This document shows positions 12,691 to 23,367 of a stretch of DNA of 64,000 bases, piece by piece. Where the stretch lies: assembly GCF_030272615.1 (NCBI RefSeq), contig NC_081415.1, positions 603,717,644 to 603,781,643 on the forward strand, written 5' to 3'. Both the position numbers and the translations under genes were made by a program. Under the pieces are notes generated by a model. That model had not been told where the DNA came from, made no database searches, and saw nothing but the letters and a program-made list of their open reading frames with translations. Source of the DNA: Cryptomeria japonica. Its lineage: Eukaryota > Streptophyta > Pinopsida > Cupressales > Cupressaceae. How positions within the stretch are numbered: position 1 is the stretch's first letter; each line of letters starts with the position of its first letter.

Positions 12691-13048
12691 AGATCAACAC
12701 AAGAATCCAAAATCAATGGTTAAGCTGATCACCCAAAAATAGATCACTTCTCTTCTCTTCCTTTCTCTTCTCAAAAACTAAAGGCTCCTTATTCTACCCA
12801 AACAATAGGGAACTTTATTGAAAACCACACAACAGAAAGCAAAGTGACTGTACAAGAGATACAAACATACTTACAATTGATTATAACTACTCCACTTTCC
12901 TCAACATTTACCTCTGTCAAAAATCTGATTTTCATCTCTTGATATCATGATCCAAACAAAGGCACCTTCCAATAACAACTGAGCATAATCATTATAATCA
13001 AACCTTACCATCATACTACTGAAACAACAGGTGTACATGACTTTTTTT
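12691..13048 (-). other. Non-coding segment, mirror of 14951-15307
   Basis: It begins with the AGATC duplication. It is gypsy-element internal sequence between copia-A1 and the acidic ORF, read on the minus strand. No motif recognised. Confidence 0.6.
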
Positions 13049-14008
13049 CTAATTTTGAACTTTATAGTCACACATTACTTCAACAAAAGTAAAATCATGA
13101 GACAAATCACAATAGAGGCCTTCCCACAAGCTTCCATACCTTTCACCATCCCAATCAATTCTATCTTTTGCAAGGACATCATCATGCTGAACTTCAAAAG
13201 TAAAACATTCATTCTCAACACTATAATTCTCATCAGCACATGCCTTATTACCATTTAAATTCATAGAATAAGGGCCATTACTCACTGATTGATAGAAACA
13301 AGGAACACAAATGTTACAATCCGGATGTGGTACTTTACTATGTTGATCACACTCCATACTATCCTTGTTCATCAATCTCAAAACCTTTGCATTCTCAATA
13401 TCCCATTCATGGAAAAGGAGGCATACCTCTAGCTGAAGCAAATCCTTAGCTAAGTCTTTCTCATTCAGACTTATATCCACCTAAAAAACTTCCATTTGTG
13501 GTCTGAAGTAATCATCACACAACCCATGCCTCTTATCTTCATCATGAAACATGTCACTACTACATGGAATGGTATCAACATTGTGGACTGGTTCATCATT
13601 CACAACATCTGGCTGATCAATTATTTCTTCATATAAAGGGTTAGAAATCAAATGGAAAATCCCCTTATGAACATTATGACAATGAAGTGGTTGTTCTATG
13701 TCCATGTTAACATTGAATAGAACATTAGAAAAATTGCTAAAAATACCATCCACCATATCATCATAATCATCTTCATTAGACAAAGAAGAAACTGAAACTA
13801 GGCTTGAACTATCCTCAGTGTTCCATGTTTCACAACCATAAATTTTCATCCTATGACCATCATTCTGAAAATCAAGATAATCATACTTATCTTTCCACAA
13901 TGGATCTTCTTTACCAATAGAAGACTCGTCATTAGCCAAAGAACAAAGATGAATATCTCTGCCATTTACTTCATCTAATGAATATATTCTGAAAATTTTA
14001 GTGAACAT
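13049..14008 (-). pseudogene. Acidic ORF of the gypsy element, inverted copy
   Basis: Two consecutive frames on the minus strand (14008-13481 and 13480-13049) are separated by one stop. The product is Asp/Glu/Asn-rich with blocks such as SLSNEDDYDDMVDG and no domain I recognise. The first residues (MFTKIFRIYS) come from the palindrome spacer read backwards and are not native. The mirror copy at 14018-14950 differs at five residues I can count: K/Q, L/I, P/L, F/L and F/I. It is probably the C-terminal part or spacer of the gypsy gag ORF, based on position and its similar acidic, Asn-rich composition to 4684-4876. It is not a host gene. Confidence 0.6.
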
Positions 14009-14017
14009 GATGAAAAC
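13982..14017. other. 36-bp spacer at the palindrome centre
   Basis: Unpaired between the arms. On + it reads in frame into the right-arm ORF as YSENFSEHDEN, which matches that ORF's acidic composition. This indicates the spacer belongs with the right arm as native sequence. Confidence 0.8.
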
Positions 14018-14950
14018 TCATTAGATGAAGTAAATGGCAGAGATATTCATCTTTGTTCTTTGGCTAATGACGAGTCTTCTATTGGTAAAGAAGATCCATT
14101 GTGGCAAGATAAGTATGATTATCTTGATTTTCAGAATGATGGTCATAGGATGAAAATTTATGGTTGTGAAACATGGAACACTGAGGATAGTTCAAGCCTA
14201 GTTTCAGTTTCTTCTTTGTCTAATGAAGATGATTATGATGATATGGTGGATGGTATTTTTAGCAATTTTTCTAATGTTCTATTCAATGTTAACATGGACA
14301 TAGAACAACCAATTCATTGTCATAATGTTCATAAGGGGATTTTCCATTTGATTTCTAACCCTTTATACGAAGAAATAATTGATCAGCCAGATGTTGTGAA
14401 TGATGAACCAGTCCACAATGTTGATACCATTCCATGTAGTAGTGACATGTTTCATGATGAAGATAAGAGGCATGGGTTGTGTGATGATTACTTCAGACCA
14501 CAAATGGAAGTTTTTTAGGTGGATATAAGTCTGAATGAGAAAGACTTAGCTAAGGATTTGCTTCAGCTAGAGGTATGCCTCCTTTTCCATGAATGGGATA
14601 TTGAGAATGCAAAGGTTTTGAGATTGATGAACAAGGATAGTATGGAGTGTGATCAACATAGTAAAGTACCACATCTGGATTGTAACATTTGTGTTCCTTG
14701 TTTGTATCAATCAGTGAGTAATGGCCCTTATTCTATGAATTTAAATGGTAATAAGGCATGTGCTGATGAGAATTATAGTGTTGAGAATGAATGTTTTACT
14801 ATTGAAGTTCAGCATGATGATGTCCTTGCAAAAGATAGAATTGATTGGGATGGTGAAAGGTATGGAAGCTTGTGGGAAGGCCTCTATTGTGATTTGTCTC
14901 ATGATTTTACTTTTGTTGAAGTAATGTGTGACTATAAAGTTCAAAATTAG
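14018..14950 (+). pseudogene. Acidic ORF of the gypsy element, native copy
   Basis: The frame is open from the spacer (about 13983) to the TAG at 14516-14518, then resumes in the same frame to 14950. The composition is acidic with many Asn and His; there is no zinc knuckle, protease or RT signature. It likely continues the gag-side ORF interrupted at 5024, although a direct join of 5024 to 13982 is out of frame, so bases were lost or gained at the junction. Function unknown. The stop at 14516 is shared with the inverted copy, so it predates the duplication. Confidence 0.6.
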
Positions 14951-15307
14951 ACAAAAGGCATGTACACCTATTGTTTCAGTAGTATGATGGTAAGGTTTGA
15001 TTATAATGATTATGCTCAGTTGTTATTGGAAGGTGCCTTTGTTTGGATCATGATATCAAGAGATGAAAATCAGATTTTTGACAGAGGTAAATGTTGAGGA
15101 AAGTGGAGTAGTTATAATCAATTGTAAGTATGTTTGTATCTCTTGTACAGTCGCTTTGCTTTCTGTTGTGTGGTTTTCAATAAAGTTCACTATTGTTTGG
15201 GTAGAATAAGGAGCCTTTAGTTTTTGAGAAGAGAAAGGAAGAGAAGAGAAGTGATCTATTTTTGGGTGATCAGCTTAACCATTGATTTTGGATTCTTATG
15301 TTGATCT
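14951..15307 (+). other. Non-coding segment ending in GATCT duplication
   Basis: Gypsy internal sequence between the acidic ORF and copia-A2; no ORF or motif recognised. GATCT at 15303-15307 is one half of the target duplication of copia-A2. Confidence 0.6.
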
Positions 15308-16372
15308 TGTTAGGTCCCGGAGAGAATTGAGAGGGGGGAGGGGGGCGAATCAGTTGTCAAATAAATTCAAACCAAAAACTAATTAACTAACTTGATACTT
15401 AATACTGGTAAACTAGTTAAATATGTCGGTAGATAGTGTTAATAGTAAATTATTATACTAGTAAGGATTAATGCATGAAACATAAACATAAAGTCATCCA
15501 CAACACATAACACCAATATTTGTACATGGAAACCCTATAAGGGGAAAAACCACAGTGGGAAACCTTACACACAATCAGATGATACTACTACAAATAGTAA
15601 GTGTACATAAATGTGGTCTGCACATGTGGAAAGGCCAACAGCTTAGAGCTCACTGCTCAATCACAAAATGGGAGTCACACTGACTACAGTTGGATGGTTA
15701 AATCCTATAAGAATGTACTGCACAAAATAGCATCTTCATATGCTAGATTCAGTACCGGTGTAATGCTGATATGCTTCCAAAAAAACCTAGCTTCACCTTC
15801 AAATGATGTCTTTGTGTATACCTCTGCTTAATTTTGCATATACCTTCACTTAATTTTTTTTCGCATTCCACACTTGATCTTACAAATAAGATCTTAGATT
15901 TATACCATACCTTAAGACCAATTTTAGTAGGTCGGATCTACAAGATATTACAATAAAAACATTTTACATAAAATATAATATCCAATGCAATAACTGATTA
16001 AATATCTTGGCTTAGTGCATTTACATCAATAATAAATTATCTCCATATCGTGCCATGCTGATCTGGAAAAGATAAACCTGTCGGTGTAGCCCTAGATAAC
16101 CCTGAACCTATTTGCCGATAAAAGCAAATATGCAAATATGAATATAAAAATGATCAATTCTTCAAAACAATGTGTCCACATGATGTCTTCAACATTATCA
16201 AGTGTCTTCCATATCATTCTAGGTACCGGTGAACATTATATCCTGTCGATGAACCATATACCAGTAACTGTGCAATAGTTACTTGCTTGCCAGTGAATGT
16301 TGTTGGATCTCCAAAGTGCTTGTTTTTAGTAGGTGTTGACATCAATGACAAAACCATACCAAAATACCAACA
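15308..16372 (-). repeat. Copia-A2 3' LTR
   Basis: Reverse complement of 11626-12690. On the minus strand it is preceded by the purine tract at 16373-16386. Confidence 0.94.
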
Positions 16373-16722
16373 ATCTCCCCCTTTGGCATTGATGGCAACA
16401 CAATATGGAAAAACCATCAAAGTGCCAAAACAGAAATGCCAAATACCAAAAACCAACAATCTCCCTTAGACAACAATTTCTACCCCTGGGAGCAACATGT
16501 GTTTATTCAAAGATTTATTTTCAATACAAATCTCTCCTCAAAATGATAATGTGTTTTTCCATAGATATCTCTCCCCCTTTGACATCAAATGCCAAAGTTA
16601 CAAAAATCAAGTTCATACAAAATACCAACTACCCCCACTGAGAAGTAGCTTCCTCATCAAAAGACAGGAGTAAAAGATTTGTCTTTCAATTCTGCCAGTT
16701 GATGACAATCATCAACTGTCTA
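16373..16722 (-). other. Copia-A2 3' untranslated segment
   Basis: Mirror of 11276-11625 with the same purine tracts. No coding sequence. Confidence 0.7.
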
Positions 16723-19700
16723 AGTCTCTACCTGTGGTGGTATGACTCCAAGCTGATCTCTAAGATATTCAAAAGTCTCCTTAGCCAAAGGTTTTGTGAA
16801 AATATCTACAAGCTATTCTATAGTATTCACATAAACCAGTTTTATCTCTTTTTCTTCAACTTTTTCCCTTAGAAAATTAAGTTTGATAGAAACATGTTTT
16901 GTTTTAGAATGTAATACCAGATTCTTGGATATATCAATTGTTGTAGTGTTATCACAATATATAGTAATGGGTTCCTTGCATTTTACCTTTATGTCTTTCA
17001 ACATTTGTTTAAGCCATAGTACTTGTGTACAGTTAGTTGTTGCTGCAACATATTTTGATTCTGCTATTGATAAAGATGTACAACTCTATTTCTTACTCAA
17101 CCAAGAAACTAATCTTTTTCCAAGAAAGAATGCTCCTTCCAGTGGTTCTTTGTCTATCATCCACATCTCCTACCCAATTTGCATTTGTGTATGCACATAG
17201 ATCAAACTTTTCATATCGAGGATACCATAATCCAAGATTTGTTGTGCCTTGTAAGTACCGGAAAATCCTTTTTACTGTTGATTCATGATTTTCCCTAGGA
17301 TTACTTTGAAATCTAGAAACAATACATATTGCATTCATAATATCAGGCCTAGTTTGCGTCAAATATAGTAAACCTCCTATCATAGATTTGTATCTAGTTG
17401 GATTAACAGGTGTAGATTAATTTGTTTGAGATAATTTGTCATTTGTAGTCATAGGTGTGCTTACCAGTTTAGAGTTCTCCATCCCAAATTTCTTTAGTAA
17501 TTCTTTCAAGTACTTGGATTGACTCAAAATATACCTTTATCAGTTTGTGAAATTTGCAATCCTAAACAGAATTTTATTTCTCCAATCATAGACATTTCAA
17601 ATTCTTGCTGCATTTTAATAGAAAATTCCTTACATAATCCATCTTCTCCTCCAAAGATTATATCATCAACAAATACTTCAATAATCAAGATGTCATCATT
17701 AGATATTTTGTAATATAAATTTCTATCTGCATTTCCTTTGGTAAAACCAATCTTTAAAAGATACTTATCCAACCTTGCATACCAAGCTCTTGGGGCTTGT
17801 TTTAATCCATACAGAGCTTTTCTTAACCTGCAAACCATATCATTGTCATCTGTTAAAGAAAATCCATTAGGTTATTCAATATATACTTCTTCTTCAAGAT
17901 CTCCATTCAAAAATGCACATTTAATATCCATTTGATAAACTTTGTAGTCCTTGTGAGCTGCAAAAGCCAAGAATAATCTGACTGCCTCAATTCTGGCTAC
18001 CAGTGCAAAGGTTTCATTGTAATCAACTCCTTCTTTTTGAGAATATCCCTTACACACTAGTCTTGCTTTATTTCTGACAACCTTACCATCTTCATTAAGT
18101 TTGTTTCTAAATACCCATTTGGTTCCAATTACATTTTTATCTTTAGGTCGAGGAACTGGTGTCCAAGTATTATTTTTCTCAATTTGTTCTAATTCTTCTT
18201 CCATAGCTTTAATCCAAAATTTATCTTCACATGCCTCATTGATAGATGATGGTTCAATTTGAGAAATAAGACATACCTCTTCATTTGCCAATCTTCCTCT
18301 TCTCATAACTCCTTTAAATTTGTTTCCAATTATCTGATCTTCATAATGATTCAATCTTACATACTGGGGTGTCTTAGTTTGTTGTTGTTCTTCAATTACT
18401 GTGGAATCCTCTGATGATACCGGGGTAACTAGATCTTCATTCTATACCAGTGGATTCAATGTAGGTTCACTTGTCACAATTTCTGTTGTCGGTTCAGAGT
18501 CTATATACCTTAAAGTACGTTTGAATTGTTCTTCAATCTTTACATTTGTACTCTCAACAATTTTCTGCAATCTCATATTAAAACATCTATATGCCTTGCT
18601 CATAGATGAATAGCCAAGAAATATTCCTTCATCACTTCTAGGATCAAATTTTCCAATATACTCATCTCATCTAATATAACATTTACTTCCAAAATTTCTG
18701 AAATACTTAAGAGTAGGAGTATTACCAAACCATAGTTCATGTGGGGTCTTACCAGTTTCACCTTTGATGTGAACTTTGTTGAATGTATAGACAACAGTGC
18801 TAACTGCCTCTCTCCAATACACATGTGGTAGATTTTCTTCTGATAACATACTTCTTGCTGCATCCAAGATAGTTCTATTTTTCCTTTCAACAACTCCATT
18901 CTGCTATGGTGTCCTAGGTGCTGATAACTGTCTTATGATTCCATTCACTTCAGAGAATGTATTAAAGTCCTTAGATGTGAATTTTCCTCCTTGATCTGAT
19001 CTTAAACATTTGATTTTCTTACCAGTTTCATTTTCAACCATTGCTTTGAATAGTTTGAACTTTCCAAGTGCTTCTGATTTTTCTCTGAGAAAAGTAACCC
19101 AACACATTCTAGAATAATCATCAATAATTAGCATGAAATATCTATCACCTTGTAAGATTTTTGTTCTAGTTGGACCACATAAAACAGTGTGAATTAAATC
19201 AAGAGCACTATTAGATTTTTTTGGAATACTTTTGAAACTAGCTCTAACTTGTTTTCCAAATTGTCATTCCTTACAAATTGTATTCTAAAGTTTCACAATT
19301 TTAAGTAGATCTCTTACTGCCTTAGAAGTACTAATTTTTACCATGCAATCAAAGTCCACATGACATAGTCTCTTATGCCATAACCAACTTTCATCTATAT
19401 GTGCAATTAAGCATGCCTTTTCACTGTTATTCAAATGAAAGATATTACCTCTAGTCTGATTACCGGTTGCAATTTCCAAACCAGTTCTATTCATGATTTT
19501 GCATTTTCCATTTTTAAATTGTAACTGAAATCCCTTCTCAACTAATTGACCAACACTTAAAAGATTATGCTTTAAACCTTCAACATAGTAGACATTACTA
19601 GTGTTATGCTTACCATCAAGAGATATTGAACCCTTACCTTTGATTGAACAGGCTTTGTCATCTCCAAATCTTACTAAACCTCCATTGTATTCTCGAAAGT

Positions 19701-20872
19701 TCAAGAATTTGCCTTTGTCTCCTGTCACATGATGTGAGCATCCTGAGTGAATGATCCATTCATCCTTTGCTTCAACTTTAGCTGCTAGGGCTTGTTCTAC
19801 TGGTTGAGCAGTAGGTGTCGGTTGATATTTGTTATAGCAATAAAAACCCATCCATTGTCTGCTGGATCCTCATCAGAATCATCAGTCACACCTTCATCAA
19901 CAATGTAACAAGATTTGCCTTTGTTCTTCTTAAATTTGTATCTCTGATATTCAGGATTAGGCTTGTATGTTCTTTTTGCTTCTTCTCTTAGTCTAGCATG
20001 TCTATTAGGGCATCTCGAAGCCATATGACCAATCTTATTGCAATTAAAACATTTAAAGGGTGCTTTACCTTCATACTTACTTCCAATTGGACCTTTTAGC
20101 ATTTTCCTTGCAAACAGTGCTTCAAGTTCTTTAAGTTCTTCATTCTTGTTCCTGGTATCTTCAAGTTCTCTTGCATAAAAGGCTTTCTAGTTTGATTTGT
20201 CAAATGATGGAGTAGATGATGTTGATGCTTTAAAGGCCAAATCAGTTTTTATAGTAGCAACAAAACCAAATTCCTCAATTTCAAAGGCTGAAAGTTTTCC
20301 AATCAATGTATCCCTAGTTACTGATTTATTAGGCATTGTTCTCAACTCATTTATAGTAGCAACCTTCATTTTATATGCTGGTGGCAATCCTCTTAAGATT
20401 TTTGAAACAATTTCATCCTCACTCAAAGTTCCTCCCCAGCATTTAATACCCAAAACAATTTCATTTACTCTTTCCATAAAAGTAGAAATCCTTTCATCTT
20501 CTTCCATTTTCAGATGTTCATACCTGACTTGGAAGCTTTCAAGTTTTGCAATCTTAACTGTGGAATCTCCTTCATTTAGTGTTTCCAAATGATCCCAATA
20601 GCTTTAGTAGTAGACCTATCTAATAATCCCATGATTTGTTGATATGATAATGCACTCAAAAGTGCTTCTCTTGCTTTGCAATCATTCTCTTCATCTTTAG
20701 CTAAGGTAGTTGGAGCAGTCTGACCAGCTACAGCAGTAGTATAACCATTCTTTGTAACTTCCCAAGTGTCTTTACTGATGCAATTCAGATGTGTCTCCAT
20801 CCTAATCTTCCATATCCCATAGTTGGTTCCATCAAGTTTAGGACTATCCTTCCTGAAATAATTTGTAGACAT
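16723..20872 (-). pseudogene. gag-pol: Copia-A2 gag-pol polyprotein, disrupted
   Basis: Same domain order as copia-A1 on the minus strand: gag from ATG 20872, frameshift near 20588, zinc knuckle CFNCNKIGHMASRC near 20045, protease with WIIHSGCSHH (catalytic Asp absent here too) near 19740, integrase 18670-19140, RT 17530-18220 (FVDDIIFGG near 17665) and RNase H 16735-17383. Residue differences from copia-A1 include A/E in SEANLPHV versus SEENLPHV, N/D in CHVNFD versus CHVDFD, P/L in RDLPK versus RDLLK and F/C in FFLGLQ versus FCLGLQ. Stops and frameshifts are otherwise shared. Confidence 0.93.
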
Positions 20873-20913
20873 TGGATCTCCTCAATTTGTTAAACTTTTG
20901 CAAAAGAGGACTA

Positions 20914-20926
20914 AGCTTTGATACCA
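20914..20926 (-). other. Copia-A2 primer binding site
   Basis: AGCTTTGATACCA on +, complementary to TGGTATCAAAGCT; initiator tRNA-Met type. Confidence 0.9.
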
Positions 20927-20928
20927 AT

Positions 20929-21989
20929 TGTTAGGTCTCCGAGACAACTTAGAAGGGGGGGGTGAATCAGTTGTCAAATAAATTCAAACCAAAAACTAAT
21001 TAACCAACTTTATACTTAATACTGGTAAACCAGTTAAATATGTCGGTAGACAGTGTTAACAGTAAATTATTATACCGGTAAGGATTAATGCATGAAACAT
21101 AAACATAAAGTCATCCACAACACATAACACCAATATTTGTATGTGGAAAGCCTGTAAGGGGAAAAACCACGGTGGGAAACCTTACCCATGATTAGATGAT
21201 ACTATTGCAGATAGTAAGTGTACATAAATGGGGTCTAGACATGCAGAAAGGCCAACAGCCTAGAGCTCACTACTCAATCACAAAATGGGAGTCACACTGA
21301 CTATATTTGGATGGTTAAATCCAATAAGAATGTACTGCACAAAATAGCATCTTCATATGCTGGATTCAGTACTGGTGTAATGTTGATATGCTTCCAAAAA
21401 AACCTAGCTTCACCTTCAAATGATGTCTTCGTCTATACCTCTGCTTAATCTCACATATACCTTCACTCAATTCTTTTTTGTATTCCACACTTGATCTTAC
21501 AAATAAGATCTTACATTTATACCATACCCTAAGACCAATTTTAGTAGGTCAGCTCTACAAGATATTACAATAAAAATATGTTATGTACAATATAATATCT
21601 GATGCAATAACCGATTAAATATGTCAGCTTAGTGCATTTACATCAATAATAAATCATCTCCATATTGTGCCATGCTGATCTGGAAAAGATAAACATGTCG
21701 GTGTAACCCTAGATAACCCTAGACCTATTTGCCGGTAAAAGAAAATATGCAAATATGAATATACCAATGATCAATTCTTCAAAACAAAGTGTCCACATGA
21801 TGTCTTCGACATTATCAAGTGTCTTCCATATCATTCCAAGTATCGGTGAACATTATATCCTACCGGTGAACCATATACCAATAACTGTGCAATAGTTACT
21901 TACTTGCCGGTGAATGTTGGTCCATCTCCAAAGTGCTTGTTTTCAGTAGGTGTTGACATGAATGACAAAACCATACCAAAATACCAATA
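20929..21989 (-). repeat. Copia-A2 5' LTR
   Basis: Reverse complement of 6009-7069. It shares the decayed terminal dinucleotide (ends ...CCAATA on +), so that mutation predates the palindrome. Confidence 0.93.
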
Positions 21990-21994
21990 GATCT

Positions 21995-23367
21995 TGCAAT
22001 CAACCATCCCCAGTCAGAGCCACTATTGGGACTCATTAAATTTGAGTCAAGTTTAGAGGCCCATTTCCAAAAATTTCTTTGCATTCCCAAATGATCATAA
22101 AATGAGTCAGTTTGAATGGCCTAGTTAGAGAGAGGGCTAAATGGAGTCGGTTGTTTTTCAAAGGGTAAGGCTAGAGAAACATGTCCTACACCTTTCCTTT
22201 GGCCTATTCAGTGATGTGCAACTTTTGGATTTCAATCTGGATAAGTGTATCAGGTAACCATTTCGAGGGGTGAGCTGAAAGTTCATTTTAGGCACAAATG
22301 CAGATTTTATTGCGTAGCCTAATTTGGGTGTTTATATATTTTTCCCTTTTAATCGTCATGAATAATTTCAAAATGGATTGAATTTTATGTATAAATGTGA
22401 GTCAGCATGAAAATTTTCAAGTCTTCGTGAATCCATTTTCTCAGTTTACCAAGCTTGAACTGTTTGCAGTTTGTATGTTTTGGCAAGTCCCTGTTTCAGC
22501 TGCTAGTCGGAGCCCTATTTTGCACAAGTGTAAAAGTTACCTCAGTGAGTTTCATGTGAGAATGTTTACTCTAGATTATTATTGGTATAGATGACATGCT
22601 ATGTTTCCAATTTCAGGCTCCTACCAATCCGTTTGATCGGTTTTCAAAAGGGTTCATTGAGTCATTGTTTTCAGTGATCCGTACTTTCAGTGTTATATCA
22701 GTTAATGTAGCCATTTTCATGAGCGCACCATTTGCACCTAGTCAGAATTTTGGTCAAATTGAGAATCCAAAGATTTAGTATGTACTTCAAGGTACCTGTA
22801 TTTCAAATTTGAGGGTCTACGGAGGTCGTTTGATAATTTTGAGAAAGGCATCATGTGTTGCCAGAACATTGACTTCATCAGGTCCACAGTGTCGGCAAAG
22901 CCAGTTGGTCATTTTCAGAAATTAATATATCTTCGCTCATGACTCATCTTGAGAAACTATTTGGTAGAATTCATACTTTTATATCAGAGTACACGCCTAT
23001 CAGATGGCGTGGTCCAAAAAGGTGTTTTGACCCCTTTGAAAATTACATCTTCACGATTAAATGTGAAAATGTTGCGTAAGTGCCTGAAAGTTGTAAAACT
23101 TAATTTTATGATCTGAAAATGGTGTCGATTGTTTCCAGAGGTAATTTTAAGGTTTGCAAAGCATTTCAGAGGTCAGTTGTATGAAAATGATTTTTTTTTA
23201 GCCAGACCCACTTTGGGGCCCGACCTGGCTCATGCTCGTAGATTGATTTTATTGGCGACTTGGTTCTCTAAGGGAATTTCAAAATATTTAAATGGTTGTT
23301 CGTTGGTAAATGAAGTGTCTAGGGTAGTCTTTCTAGAGGATTTTAAATTGTTCAAAAAAAAGAAGAG
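21995..23367 (+). other. Gypsy element 3' non-coding tail and polypurine tract
   Basis: Up to 22974 this is the outer part of the palindrome; from 22975 it is single-copy in the window. No RT, integrase or protease trace is visible, and the ORF at 23129-23476 matches nothing I know and runs into the LTR. An A/G run, AAAAAAAAGAAGAG (23354-23367), immediately precedes TGTGATAG and is the probable polypurine tract. Confidence 0.6.

Larger units (their letters stand above)
5025..13981. repeat. Left arm of giant inverted repeat (palindrome)
   Basis: The reverse complement of this arm matches 14018-22974 along its whole length; paired coordinates sum to about 27998-27999, so there is almost no net indel. 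The outer edge is ATGAATTCTACCAA at 5024-5037, paired with its complement at 22961-22974. The inner edge is TCATCTAATGA ending at 13981, paired with TCATTAGATGA from 14018. The spacer reads in frame with the right-arm ORF, so the right arm is probably the native orientation and this arm the inverted copy. Arms differ by scattered substitutions and are not identical. Confidence 0.92.
15308..21989 (-). mobile_element. Ty1/copia element copia-A2, full length, right arm
   Basis: Mirror image of copia-A1 with the same length (6682 bp), flanked by GATCT at 15303-15307 and 21990-21994. On the minus strand its 5' LTR is 20929-21989, its primer site 20914-20926 and its 3' LTR 15308-16372. Because the flanking duplication and decay sites are the same as in copia-A1, the two are one insertion event copied by the palindrome, not two insertions. 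This copy probably sits at the original insertion point. Confidence 0.95.
14018..22974. repeat. Right arm of giant inverted repeat (probably native)
   Basis: Reverse complement of 5025-13981. In order it holds the acidic ORF, a short non-coding segment, copia-A2 on the minus strand and the gypsy 3' tail. The tail runs on without an obvious break into 22975-23367 and the 3' LTR. Confidence 0.92.

Noticed and set aside
13049-14950. Mirrored ORFs as a divergent host gene pair
   Set aside because: They are the two arms of the palindrome, share a stop, and lie between retrotransposon gag and LTR sequence; no host-gene domain is visible.
5025-22974. Palindrome as two independent copia insertions in opposite orientation
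   Set aside because: The flanking gypsy sequence is also mirrored and both copies have the same target duplication and mutations.
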